Part shown: positions 25,701-37,336 of the stretch, piece after piece | Layout of the letters: the number at the start of each line of letters is the position of its first letter | Numbering within the stretch: position 1 is the first letter of the stretch | NCBI GenBank assembly: GCA_030737875.1 | Contig: CM060915.1 | Coordinates: 359,411,863 to 359,475,862, forward strand | From: Allium sativum | Taxonomy: Eukaryota; Streptophyta; Magnoliopsida; Asparagales; Amaryllidaceae | Direction of reading: 5' to 3' | Length of the DNA stretch: 64,000 bases | The notes under the pieces: model-generated | The model's input: the letters and a program-made list of their open reading frames with translations, nothing else | Databases searched by the model: none | What the model was told of the DNA's origin: nothing | Translations under genes and position numbers: made by a program

Positions 25701-25872
25701 TTTACCCGTATATATATAAATTACCAGTTAAAAATATAAACTAGATTATAAACTAATGATTATTCAAAAATATATATAATATTCAAATTAAATATCATTA
25801 AATTGAATTTTATATCAGAATGAATCTAAGATTTATATATTACAAAGTTGGTCAGAAATCCGGGACATTACA
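19784..25872 (-). mobile_element. Element B, 5' LTR (6089 bp)
   Basis: The LTR is bounded by TGTAATGTCCCGG (ending at 25872) and ...GTTACA (19784). The right flank ACATT (25873-25877) matches ACGTT (8307-8311) with one change at a CpG, so the whole element 8312-25872 is one insertion. It contains the conserved TGCCC/GGGCA hairpin (20150-20169) and, at 23496-23530, the same G-box plus TATA pair as the other LTR. There is no conserved ORF. Confidence 0.88.
23496..23530 (-). promoter_or_regulatory. G-box plus TATA-like site in element B 5' LTR
   Basis: In minus sense CACGTG is followed after about 10 bp by TATATATG, the same order as in the 3' LTR (12058-12093). As the 5' LTR copy, this would be the one driving the genomic transcript. 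Confidence 0.35.
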
Positions 25873-26345
25873 ACATTGCAATATTTCTGTTATGAAACGA
25901 TAAACTATTTCCAACATATTTACCATTACAATTGATATCATCCTCAGATAATCCAGAAATAGTTCAAGTTGGGGTATCTACTTACCTCTCACACCTTGGT
26001 CAGCAACATTTTTATCTTAAGATAGATAAAATTTTGTAACTTAAAAACTGGTACTATTTACAATAACACACAATCAAATTTGTTTTATTTAAAACATGGT
26101 TTTATAAACTATTTTTTTGGAATTCCCTTCTCAAATATAACTATTGTTACTTAATTCATCGATTAAGTAAACACTTATTAAACATCACCTTTTAACTTTT
26201 AAGCTTCTTAAACTATTTGTTTTATTACTCGGATTTTATTACAAAATCCAATTACCAAACACTTTGCCAAAACCCCTAACATTTTATTAGATAACCTAAT
26301 TTGTATTTTATTACTAAGTTCCCTTTACCTAACTCCTTACACAAA
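25873..26345 (-). mobile_element. Element D, LTR fragment, middle part
   Basis: Continuation of the old minus-strand LTR after the B insertion. Positions 25940-26010 align with the reverse complement of C near 35085-35160 (shared CAAGTTGGGGTAT and TTACCTCT blocks). It includes a GGATTTTAT/ACAAAATCC palindrome near 26232. It ends where the LINE relic begins; that border is approximate. Confidence 0.65.
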
Positions 26346-28743
26346 ATATCAACTTCACACTCAAAAAAGGCAACCCTCAATTCCCCATCTCGAGCCTCTC
26401 AACTTAACTGAAACCGTCGTTACCTCGTTTCCCCCTTGCCAGACCTCCATCCCGACCTTATCCCTCCTCTATCAGATCTTCCTCCACACGTTTCTCCTCC
26501 TCAACCACCTCCTCCACCGCCACCTCCTACGAACTTACCACTTCCCACGGTGCGATGGACTTCACTCTTTGCGTCTAAACCACACAATGCTAGTGATTTC
26601 ACACCTCCCCAATTAACTCTCAAGTACAACTGTACTAGACTGATTCCAACTAATGAGATCATTGAAGCTAGTATCGAAGAATGGCAGAGTACCTTCTAGG
26701 GTTCTTTCTAGATTCACCTCTGTCGTACACGATAGCTGTAATGCATCTATTCAAGCTCTGGAAACCGCATGGCTCTATTAAGGTAAAATCAAACGGTAGT
26801 ATTTTTTTCTTTCTTGTGGCTGATGAGGAAGATAGGAAAAGAATTTTGGAAGCAGACCCGATTGTTATACGTAATAAGGTTTTCATTATCTGTAAATGGG
26901 ATGTCAACATGGGGCTTTCGGGCAAGGGTGTTAGACAAGTACCAATTTGGGTTAAATTTACAGATATCCCTATGGTAGCTTGGTCGAAAATAGGGATTTT
27001 TTGGTTAGCGATGCATGTTGGAAAGTTTCTATGTATGGACAAGGATACTGAAAGTTTGGACTGACTTGGGTTCGTGAAATGTTTAGTTGAGATATCACCT
27101 GACAGTGAACTGTTAGAAACCATTACAGCATTTTACGTGATGCAACTGAGCATGATGTAAAGGTCACCTACTTATGGAAGCCTAACATATGCCATGCTTG
27201 TCATGTGTTCGGGAACTTGAGTGTTAACTGTCCTTCTGGAAAGTGCAAAGTAGCACTAGAAAAGTTTGTAAACAATAGGAAAATAGGTACTCAACGAACA
27301 ATGGTGAATGCTAATGAAGCGGGAGATTTTGTTGGCAACAAGGCAGCAATGAACCAGCAAGTAAAAGGTATTCCTGCGGGTAGTAGCAGCAAAGAGAGGA
27401 TTAATCCTACTGGATGTAAACAAATGTGGAAAAGAGTTGAAAGCAACGCAACAAAACAATGCACAACTGAAGCTCTCCCAACATCGAATAGGTATGGAGT
27501 TTTAGATGATCCACATGACAATGGCAAGTACTCAATCAATACTCATATTCCTGAAGACAGTGAGTTAATTGATGCAGTGGTAGAAAGTGTGATGAATAGG
27601 AATGAGGTTATTGAAGTAGATAAGATTGATGATGCTTTCACTAAGGACAAGGCCAATGGTGCTGAGAAATAGCATAATAATGGGGTTGTTGTTGACTTGC
27701 ACTTTACACTGTAGATCAGTGAAGTTGGCAAATTTGCAAGCCCAACTATTATTTCCATATCTCAACATGAGAGGACAGGTAACGAGAAAGTGATGTGAAC
27801 CATTATAGATGAAGTATCTGAGTATGAACATAGTCTGAATTCATGCAATTTAGAAGTCGTTATTCCCTTATCTGTTACTGAAATTCAACTGAGCAGTGAA
27901 TTTGGATTTAAGCCTAGATTTTTGCAAGGAACTTATCCTCTCAACAAGCAACTGATTGGTAATGTTTAATTAAAACTCAAAGAAAGAGTTTGTTGTTGAT
28001 GCAATGCTTGCTAACCAGCAGTTTGCTTCGGTCCCTAATACGCAAGAATCAGAAGGCAAGCTCGGTAGCTTACTACAGGATAATTTCGACTTTTCGGCTG
28101 GCACTAGCGGCACCAAGGCTAAGCAATCTAGGACTAGAGTGAAAATGAAGTCTATTGTTTAGAAGACTATCCTTGAATCAATAGCGAGTTTGGGCATTGA
28201 AATTGATAGTGGAGATCTAGACCCTCTTATATGTAATGAAAAGTGAAAGCTCGTAGATCTTATGTCCAAGAATTATGCTGCCGTTTAGAGCAGGAAAGCT
28301 GAGAATGCAACTGGTAAGAAGCAGGTCTCCAATCCTTATGCAAATATACCACCGCCTCCAGGCTTTAAACCAAGACGTCCCGACATTATTGTTGCTAATA
28401 CATCTGTCTCATCTATTGATGGAGTTGGAAGCAGTGCGGGTAATTCTCCGATTACATGCAGCAAGATAAGAGCATGGGTGAACACCCTCTTTGATAATGG
28501 TTGAATGCATTGTCACACAGTGCTTTTTCTTTCGCACTATGGAAATAATGTGTAATTTGTACTGATGTACTGGAAGCTTTAAGCTATGTAGTTGTGGGTT
28601 TCCCCACGTGGGAACATGTATTATGTAGTTGATATACACTTGGTATATCATCTATGTGAGTTGTAGCTCTTTTCGTTTTATTAATAAATAGTGTTACGGA
28701 TCACTATAGAAACCGGCTTGCCTTCCCAAAAAGAAAAAAAATA
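26346..28743 (+). mobile_element. LINE-type non-LTR retrotransposon relic, ORF1 only
   Basis: A coding-like segment unlike the surrounding LTR DNA, ending in an A-rich tail (28727-28741) after an AATAAA-like region near 28680. It carries decayed ORF1 but no endonuclease or reverse-transcriptase ORF2: the ORF1 relic runs straight into a 3' untranslated stretch. A possible 10-bp target duplication with one mismatch is CTTACACAAA (26336-26345) and CTTAAACAAA (28744-28753). The left border is therefore tentative. It resembles the ORF1-only layout of half-LINE elements. Confidence 0.6.
26436..28269 (+). pseudogene. LINE ORF1-like protein (DUF4283-like domain and zinc knuckle), frameshifted
   Basis: A proline-rich N-terminus (26436-26560) leads to LIPTNEIIEASIEEW near 26640, then a frame change near 26690 continues in the frame 26681-27064 with FKLWKPHGSIKVKSNGSIFFF and WVKFTDIP, features of the DUF4283 RNA-binding-like domain of plant LINE ORF1 and copied host proteins. 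After a stop at 27062 the similarity goes on with VTYLWKPNICHACHVFGN and a zinc-knuckle spacing in which the expected His is Asn. A Lys- and Asn-rich tail (27205-27672) and further broken frames reach about 28269. There are several stops and shifts, so it is not functional. Confidence 0.65.
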
Positions 28744-30449
28744 CTTAAACAAATCCTTTAACCATATTTCTTTACATTCCAGAAAACCTTCTTTTGATCT
28801 CAACCCTTTATACTTAATTTAAATATGAAGCATTCATTTTAGAATATCGCATTAGCTTAGAATCTCTTTTATAACTTCATTCATAAAACTAGGATTTTAC
28901 TATAAAATCCCTTCATAAACTCCTATCAAGATTCAACTGAGTTTCATCACAAACATGATTACCTTCTTAAATGATTTCGATTAGAAAGGTAATCCCTTTA
29001 ATTATTATTAATTAAAATAATAATTAATTTCAACAGTTACCGAAGTAAAAGTAGTTTACTTCATTATTAATTAAAATAGAAGTAATTGACATCTTTATTA
29101 ACTAAAGATAGAATAATTGATTTCTTTTAAAAGGTTACTTAAAATAATAATTAACTTTATTGAAATTAAACAACTCCATAAAAACGCTTAAATAAAGATT
29201 GATTAACTTTTAAGAACATTCATAAAATTTTCATAGCTATTTGTCAAAACCATTCCTATTAGATTAATTGGAAACAAATTAATCTAATAATCAATTTCAA
29301 TCTACATAGTTGACTTAGTCAACCTTATAACATCAGTTAATTTGTTAACTAATTTCCACTAATCTTTCTTCTTAAATTAATTAATAACTTAATTAATTTA
29401 ATATAATCCCACTAGATTGTTTTCTGGAAATAATTACTTCAAATTATTAACTGTTTGGCTAATTTCGAACTTACTTGCTTATACAACTTATTTAAAATAA
29501 GAATTTATCATAATAAATCATTTCATAGTTACTTACAAAATTAAATAATAAGTATTGATTTTCTTTTGATTAAAACCTTATTTAAAATGATTTATACAAA
29601 AATAAATTTCAAAGTCTGACTTCAGTTGTAAAATAAATTTTATAGCTTCATTTCGATCAATTCACCTAAAGGTAAATCAACTTCTTAAAAAGATGGATTT
29701 TTAGGCGATCTGCTATCAATCACTTAACCAATACTGTATATTCATTAATAAACATCAATGTTCAATATCATTAATGTTAGACAATTTAAACAATATGAAA
29801 GCAATAATATTTAAAACAACTAAAGAATCCATTTGGATCCCTCCAACCTGTTCTTCCTTGCATCACTCCTAAAATAACAATTTATATATACACAAAACAA
29901 ACAATTCATTATTCAACTAATTCATTTAAATATTAATCTTCTTCTTAATAGCAGGTAATGTCAAGGTTTAATCCGTTCATAGATGGAATTTTTAATCACA
30001 ATCAACCAACTTATCAACAATCGGTTAAATAACCAAACAAACAACAAGCATCCAAATCATTCAACATATAATCACTTGTATCACACAATTATATATCGAT
30101 TGAATAATGTATATTTATAACGTGATATAATTTTATAGAGTATTCCAGAAAGTGTGAGTTGGTAACTCCCCAGTCGTTTAATCAACGATTCAGCGTTGTT
30201 TCATTTTATCTTAAACAACGTTTAAAATCAAACAAAATTCTGACTAGCTCCAGTCCACTCCAATTTATCACAGATTTGTTATGCTCATCCAGATGATCTA
30301 TCCTATCTTGTTTCGTCCGATTCTGATAACGTATTTAGGAGTTATTAATACTACAAGTTTATATATACATAATAACCATCAACAACTAATTTAATAATTA
30401 AACCTTAATAAATCTTCTTAACCACGTTTTAAAAAAGGCACATCATCAT
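28744..30449 (-). mobile_element. Element D, LTR fragment, right part
   Basis: Old minus-strand LTR DNA. Positions 29828-29870 align with the reverse complement of C near 33420-33460 (shared GGATCCCTCCAAC and TGCATCAC blocks), and 30285-30330 contains a GACGAAAC module. It is rich in small palindromes such as GGATTTTAC/TAAAATCC near 28890. It is cut at 30449 by insertion of C, whose left target duplication would be ATCAT (30445-30449). The remainder of D presumably lies right of the window. Confidence 0.65.
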
Positions 30450-31520
30450 TGTAACGTCTCATATTTTTCTGCCCAATTATTTGAATTATTTTATTATTTA
30501 AAATATTGATTTGAAATTAAATAATCGAATTTAATCATTTTCTTTTGAATATATATATATATATACATTTATATTAATAATATAATAATATTTTAATTCA
30601 AAAATAATTGGAAAATGTTGAATTTGAGGTATAATGGGATCAGGCAATTTAAAATGGTTTAAAATTGTTAATGTTGAAATTATAGTATCGATTTCACTTA
30701 TAAAATGACGGTTGAGCGTTAAATTTATAATTATATTATAAAACGAGCTGCAGCAGCGCGGTAGTTCGTAATATGGCGTTTTGAACTTTAAACTGCTGTA
30801 CATGATCCAATATTAGTCGGATATTCTCGAAACAAGAAACGTCTGAATCTGTTGGATAATATTTTTCTAATGGAAGAGAATAATCCAGTTTTCTTAGTGT
30901 AGATTTTGTTTTATGCACAAATCAAATTTCAAAATAGTCGCTATGAAATTCCTTTGTAAATTATAACGTTTATTTATATTAAATAAAGGGTTTTTAAATA
31001 TTTAAAATATCGATTTGGCTTAGGATTCAACCCAGGATATTTTATTGTGGTAGTGTATGAAATTCTGCTCGTGTATGGCCGATAACAATATTTTATTTAT
31101 ATTATATTGAGGTATTTTAAAATTGGTTTATTTTTAATTTGAATTGGACAGTTAAAAAGAGTCATTATTCAAATGACCTCCGTTTTCGATGAAATAAATT
31201 TTGTTGAGACCGTAATAGCTAATTATTGCTAGATTTCAAATTGCATGTCAATCGGAGTTATTCTGTGAGTGTGCCAAAATAAAAATGTAAATAAAATAAC
31301 CATTTGGACGTGAACAAGCGCGGTTTGAGCAAACAGACTCGGAATTTGACGAAACAAGTTTCATTAGGATCGTAACGTCAAATTATACCATGCCATCCAT
31401 TTTCGTAACGAGCGGAGTTTGTATGTAACCACAGTAACCAATAAACAGCGTTCAAAATAGTGATAAGCACGAAATAAAATATCGTCGGTCACATAATAAA
31501 AGATTAATATATTTATCAAC

Positions 31521-31530
31521 TATATATACC
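31521..31530 (+). promoter_or_regulatory. TATA box of element C 5' LTR
   Basis: ACTATATATACCCC matches the plant TATA consensus and is followed about 30 bp on by a pyrimidine-rich CTTCAACC-type start region. The matching site in the 3' LTR is split by element E1 (39571-39575 and 45967-45971). Confidence 0.5.
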
Positions 31531-32101
31531 CCTATTCTTCAACCTAAATTTCATTCACACTGTCCAAACATTTTTTTCCAGCGTCCAAATTTGAAATAAA
31601 TCCCTCGATCACTAATTAAATTATTTCTCCCAATCTATTGTGAATTGGCAGAGGAGATCTGAAGGGAAGTTGTAGATCGGGTTCATATCTACCTTGTGTA
31701 AAAATTTGTGGACCTATAGTGGCCTGAGGTGGTCAGAATCGGCTGAACAGTGACTAAATCTAGTTTCGTTCTTTTTGAGTTTGACGGCGACTGGAGCAAT
31801 TTCATGGGTTCGGACCTGGGGGCAATTGAAGTAAAGAAGAAAGGCTTTGATTTGGCATCGGTTGGGTGATCACTTGTGGTCGGAGGAGGTCGCGACATTG
31901 AGATGAACAAAGTTTGTTCAGTTTTGGGGTTATTTTTGAAGGTGCTGATCTGTTTGGTTAATTTTTCTGCGCTGGAGGGCTTGTAGGTGGCGGCGGTGTG
32001 AAGAGGAGAGGTCCTGGATGGACAGTGATCAAGCCGGCGGAGGTCCGGTTGGCTAGTGATGGTTGTGGCGGCGTCAAAATCAAGTTAATCGAATTGGGTT
32101 G

Positions 32102-32668
32102 TGATCGTCGCTAATCTATGAATTAGAAAAGCGCGATATTTGTAATAAAATTCTGCAAGCGCACAGGTGTGTAGCATACAGGTCGAACACAGGGAGGTAA
32201 ATTAAAATCAAATTATTTATCTAACCTCTTGGGCGAGTTAGACGAAGCCTGGAGATTTTATTGAAATAAAAACAAACTGAAATTGCGAACTTAGGATTAT
32301 CGTTGCCATTACATCACTAATTAGTTTACAATGGGAATCTCAAATGGGCCTTAGTTAAATCTATTAAATTTTTGGCCTTTCTTCTTTTCCTCTTGGTTCT
32401 TTGACAAGCCTTCCTTGATTTGAGATGTGCATGGCCTTTTTATCAATATTTTTCTTATCCAACAGCAACTAGATGTGAGATCTTCATCTACAATTCTTCA
32501 AAATGTAAATATATAGCAATCTGATCTCCATTTCTCTACTTTTCTGGTTGCATGCGGGCTGGGTTGGAATATCTGTAAAAGTAACAAAACAATACCCAAG
32601 TAATATTTATTTATATACAAAAGATAAAAAAAAAAGAGCATAAAATAAACACATTTCTATGTCAATCA
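32102..32668 (+). mobile_element. 567-bp TG...CA insertion (solo-LTR-like) in element C 5' LTR
   Basis: Absent from the 3' LTR of C, where GGATTGGGTTG runs straight into CTGGAGGGTTTCAGGG (about 46534-46556). It is flanked by exact GGTTG duplications (32097-32101, 32669-32673), begins TGATCGTCG and ends GTCAATCA. The size, TG...CA ends and 5-bp duplication fit a solo LTR or a very small LTR element; no internal primer site or coding frame is seen. Strand is arbitrary. It must postdate insertion of C. Confidence 0.8.
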
Positions 32669-34149
32669 GGTTGCGTAAGGGTTTCAGGGCGGTACAGGCG
32701 GTCTAAGGGGTCGTTGTTGATGGCGATTGGAGGGGGTGCTTAGGCGGTTCGGGTGGTTGTGTTGCGGAGGCTCCCAGGTCATCAAAGAAGGGTCGGCGAT
32801 GGTTGAAAGGGGGTGAGGCTAGTTCGAAATTGATTAAGGAGGGGGAAGTCGGGGAGAGAGAACCGTGTATAGCAGAAAACGCGTGTATTAAGTTTCCTTA
32901 ATCATCTGCTAATAACGTGGTTTATTAATAATTAAGGTAATTAATTTTAATTAAATTATAATTAGCATAGTTAAATAATAGATTAACGTGTATATATATA
33001 TATATATATATATAAACTTTGAATTAGTGTATCTTGTTCATACGGTAACGAAATCTGACGAAATAGGATTCTTTGGGATCGCAGGGACGAGGCCTGGACA
33101 ATGGTGCTGACTGGGAACTGATAGGAGCTGTTTGAAATTTCAGTTAATTTTAAATGTCCATTTAAAATTAATGCAAGAAACATATCGACCGTCAACCAGA
33201 ATTAAACTGGTGAGTTAATTCTCACGATTTCCGGAATTCTATGATGTGTTAAATTCATAGAAAAATAGAATTTACTGTTAACAATATAAATTGGTTGATT
33301 GGATGCTATGTATGCTAATGGTCGTTTATTGTTTGATTGGTTGCCGTTATTTCATTGTTTTGAATGCATTATATTATTGAAATTCAATTCGAGTATTATT
33401 ATCAAATGTTATCTGTGATGCAGGGAAGGACAAGTTGGAGGGATCCGACCAGATTCCTCAAATAAACTGTGTTTTATTTGTGGTGCATTTTATTTATGTA
33501 TGAATTGTTCACCCTGACTGACACAAAACTTGTTTTTAATTTTGATGGTTGAATGGATATTCATCATTGTTGTGATTTTAATCAATCGACAATGTTGATT
33601 GAGGGGTTGGTAGTGAATGGCCTGAAATGTATTGTTTTAGACATCGTCCTACCATCAGGTGGATTGACGTAGTTTTAAAGTTATAAATTATTTTATAACT
33701 AGATTGAAGTTGTTCAGTTATTTATATAAATATTAAATTAGAAATTTATAAATAAAAACTTTTAATTAAGTTTATAAAAGAAATTAATTAAGTGGTTTTT
33801 CTTATGATTTATACAACTTCTAAAAGCAGAAGGCCAAAGGATTTAACTACGAGTTGCTAAAATAGAATAATTGTTTTCAAAACAATTAAATAGTGATTTT
33901 AAATTAATTAATTTATTTAATTAATTTAATGGGGAAATAACAATGAAAATCAGTTAATAGTTGACTGAGATGTACGGTCGATAAATTCAACTGTTTTTGA
34001 TTGAAATTGATAATTGAATTAATTTGATTTAAATTTCCTGATATTCATTAAAGTTAACGAATAGTGTTAATATTAGTTAATCTCTGATTAAGTGTAGAAT
34101 AAGGAAATTATTGAACTGCTTAGTGTTAATAACATTAATTATTATTTGA

Positions 34150-35000
34150 TAAGTTTTTTAAAAATGATAATAATCCTATTTTTTTGATTAATATCAAAGT
34201 TAACCATTTCTAATATAGTAAATATTAAAGTCAATTATTATTTTAATTAATAATAATTAAAACGATGACTTTTAATTGGAGTTCATTTGAAAAGCGATTA
34301 AGTGGCGAAATGGTTTGATCAAAGGGGCGATAAGAGTTTACAAAGAGATTTATAATCCAAGTTTCAAACGAGGGTGGTAAATGGAATTGGTAAGTAAATG
34401 TGGGGATTTAAATAAGGTTTTTCTTTAATTTTTAAATCAAATAAAGTAAATTCAGTTGAAGGAAACTATTAGGGAAGATGGATAATAGATTAGAAATAGA
34501 TTGAACTATAGTGATTGTTTTAGAATAAAACCTAATAAGTTGGAAAGATGGTAAAGGGATTTGTATGAGTGATAATGGAGAAATCCAAACAAAGTTTTAA
34601 AAGGGTTTTTAAACCAAAATGACGACCTTTAAGGTTAAAGTATTGAATTGAGCGAAATGTTGTAATTGAAATAAGGATTTCAACTGTAAAGGTAAATACA
34701 TACAAATGGGATTGTGTTAATTATTGGTAAATGGATTTTTGAAATAAAATCCAAGTTAAAAGGTCTTACCGTAAGAAGATGGAAGTAGATTCTAGTTTTA
34801 AAATTCAAAATAAGTTTTATAACGGGAATGCCCAATAAATGGAAAAAGATTGTTTGACGTGGGATTTTTATATTAAACCTAAAAGTTATAAGTGAAATAA
34901 TGCTTTAAGTTAAAAGTTATGTTTTAGTGAATATTTACTTAATTAAAGCAATTAAGTAAAGGGATTATTAAATGAGGATTCCAAATATAAGAAACGGCTT
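34150..35000 (+). repeat. Field of small palindromes in element C LTR
   Basis: Degenerate units carry self-complementary cores, such as GGATTT...AAATCC near 34555-34587, GGTTTT/AAAACC near 34520-34530 and GGATTTTTGAAATAAAATCC near 34732-34751. Similar cores recur in the 3' LTR copy (48150-48800) and in D. It is the same kind of field as in A, with unrelated unit sequence. Confidence 0.55.
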
Positions 35001-37205
35001 ATAAAACCAGATTTGAAATCAAGATGGTAATTGAGATTTTATTATCAATGGTTAAGTGACAAACTATTATTTATTCTGAGATAAGCACGTTGTCGATCAA
35101 GGTCTAAGAGGTAAATAAAATACCCCAACTTGAATGGCTTCACTATTATCGAGGAATGGTACTAGTTTGGAACAAGGAAAAGGTGTTGTAATTGGTTAAT
35201 TATTCCATATGAGGAATATTGAACATGAGTACGAGGTTTTTGAATATAAATGTTAGTTACAAGGTAAATAAGAATATTTGATTTTAAATTATATAAATTT
35301 GACATTTGATTTGTCATACAGAATTGGTAATTTGGTTTACACCATTAAGTATTATATATATATATAAGTATATATCATGATGCCAGAGTTTGAGGAAATG
35401 GGAAAAGAGGTTTTCAAGAATATAACGATATTTCCAACGGTAAAGGAAATGGAAAGTTGGGCATATATATACATACTCTAAAGCATATAAAATAGTCTTT
35501 TGGGAACCCTGTTATAAATAAAATAAGAATAAATATAATGTTTTCAATATATTGGAAGATTTAAAAGTTGATTAACTATTTTGTTAAATATATTTTTGAA
35601 TAGGCCAAATAATGCCAAGTACTGGATCAATGAAATCATTTTTATTTACACGATCGTTATTTGATAGTTAAATCCCCGGCTATCAAACTTGACCTATACG
35701 ATTGTTGGAATGGAAAAACCGGGATCGAATTTATATTCGAAAACCATTCTCACCAGCAAATACATTAACATTAAAGATGTTCATAAGCTGATCAAGATGG
35801 AGCAATTGAAGACCGTCGATCTTCATAAGCGGAAGGACTACTTGTTGAATTTCTCTGGCTTGCAACCAGAGTTATTTTAATTAGTGATTATGTCGAGGTT
35901 GGAACCTATGGATTTATAAGGACTACTCGATACTGATCCCTGGGCGTGATTCCTATACAAGGATGCAGTAGGAGGGTACCTTCGGTTCATCCTGTTCCTG
36001 GATTACTTGTATGGACGAATGTCTGACAGAGTATTTCCCAAAAACCACGTACGTTGATTTTTACAAATATACCAAGTTGGTGGCGAAGAGAGGCACTTCT
36101 TTTATACCCAGATTATATTTGTGGACGTCAATTAGTGATTTGACGGATCTGACAATGTGGCATTCAAAGTGAATGATGAACAGATGTTTTAAAGGTAAAT
36201 TCTGACCTCAAGCCTCATTAACCGGGAAATGACAAAAATCGGGTAGGCAGCATGGCTATGTGGGTCACTCCCATTAATGTGTATAATCACATATCTTGAG
36301 AAATTCCTTTTTCTTCTTTAATCCATCGATGCTGTCCCTTTTGGGAAACGGTTGCTGATCCCAACCGTTGGTGATATACATTCGATACACTCAAGCGAAA
36401 TCAGTGGTCGGTCATGTATGGGTCGGGTTACAAGACGTTCTTGTTGAACCCAGTGTATTCGCCTCTAGAGATACACTATCGGAAGGTGGCTCCATACCTT
36501 GTCATAGTCGGAATCCAATCTCCAATAAGCGCCCGCGGTTTTGATTGTATGCTATATATGTGGAGCATGAGATGCAAGCGTTCCGCTAGATTGTTATCAA
36601 TTTGTATTTAGACACTATTATAATATTAGAATAAGTTATGATTTCAAAAATGTTTTGGGTTATAGTAAGATAAAAACCGTCCGTGTTTATGTGTGGACTG
36701 GTCTTACTATTATCCTTTCTTTCGAAAAGGATTTTGTAAAGTTAAACAAGATTGTTTGTGCTGTGAATTTATCACTGATAGTATTCCAGACTGACCCGGT
36801 GAATTTCTCTTTGCTTCAAATGTGCTCGGGTCAGACCGAGTATATTTCCAGGTTAGGTTCGCTTGGAGTTTCAGGAGCTAGAAGCAGGAGGCATCATCGC
36901 TAGTTATATAAAGTTATTTTCTGCTATGATTGATATATGTTGTACTCTGATGAATGGTATGTATATGCAGTTTCTTTTTGTATAAAGAGATTTGTTATAT
37001 TATATTTTATCTGTTCCACTGTGAGATTCTGATGTGATGTTCTTCTTCTTTCTTCTATTCTAATATTCTTTATTTCCACTTCTCATCCTCTAATTTCTTT
37101 CTATTAACAATCTGGGATTCGATACTTGGTTTTTGGCAAAGCAATACGGGTTTATGTATTATTGTCAAAAATTCGAGCATCGAAATTTTCCCCGGGTCGT
37201 TACAG

Positions 37206-37217
37206 TGGTATCAGAGC
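37206..37217 (+). promoter_or_regulatory. Primer-binding site of element C (initiator tRNA-Met)
   Basis: TGGTATCAGAGC, one base after the LTR end, complementary to the 3' end of initiator tRNA-Met. Confidence 0.88.
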
Positions 37218-37219
37218 TA

Positions 37220-37291
37220 TTGGTTTAGTGATAACCTTGGCTATGTGGTGTAACTCAATAGAGATGGGGTTAGCAATACCCTAGATTGAGT
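37220..37291 (+). ncRNA. Stem-loops after the primer site, element C (candidate packaging signal)
   Basis: A first small hairpin has GGTT/AACC with loop TAGTGAT. The second (37253-37291) has outer stem ACTCAAT/ATTGAGT and inner stem GGGT/ACCC around TAGCAAT. E1 and E2 keep the same layout with ACTCGTT/AACGAGT and AGGAT/ATCCT, so both sides of each stem have changed together. Paired change argues for an RNA structure. Confidence 0.55.
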
Positions 37292-37292
37292 T

Positions 37293-37336
<44 letters not shown>

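Larger units (their letters stand above)
30450..37204 (+). mobile_element. Element C, 5' LTR (6755 bp, including a 567-bp insertion)
   Basis: Starts TGTAACGTCTCATATTTTTC and ends GTCGTTACA just before the primer site. The 3' LTR starts at 38508 with nearly the same sequence. In order: GACGAAAC-type modules (31171-31220, 31331-31379, 33044-33085), TATA box (31521-31530), GC-rich leader segments (31960-32100, 32670-32850) split by the insertion 32102-32668, an (AT)n run at 32993-33015, a field of small palindromes (34150-35000), and a 3' section shared with B and D (36000-37200). There is no conserved ORF. Confidence 0.88.

Noticed and set aside
26336..28753. Firm LINE borders from the CTTACACAAA/CTTAAACAAA pair
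   Set aside because: One mismatch in ten AT-rich bases is weak; kept only as a tentative border.
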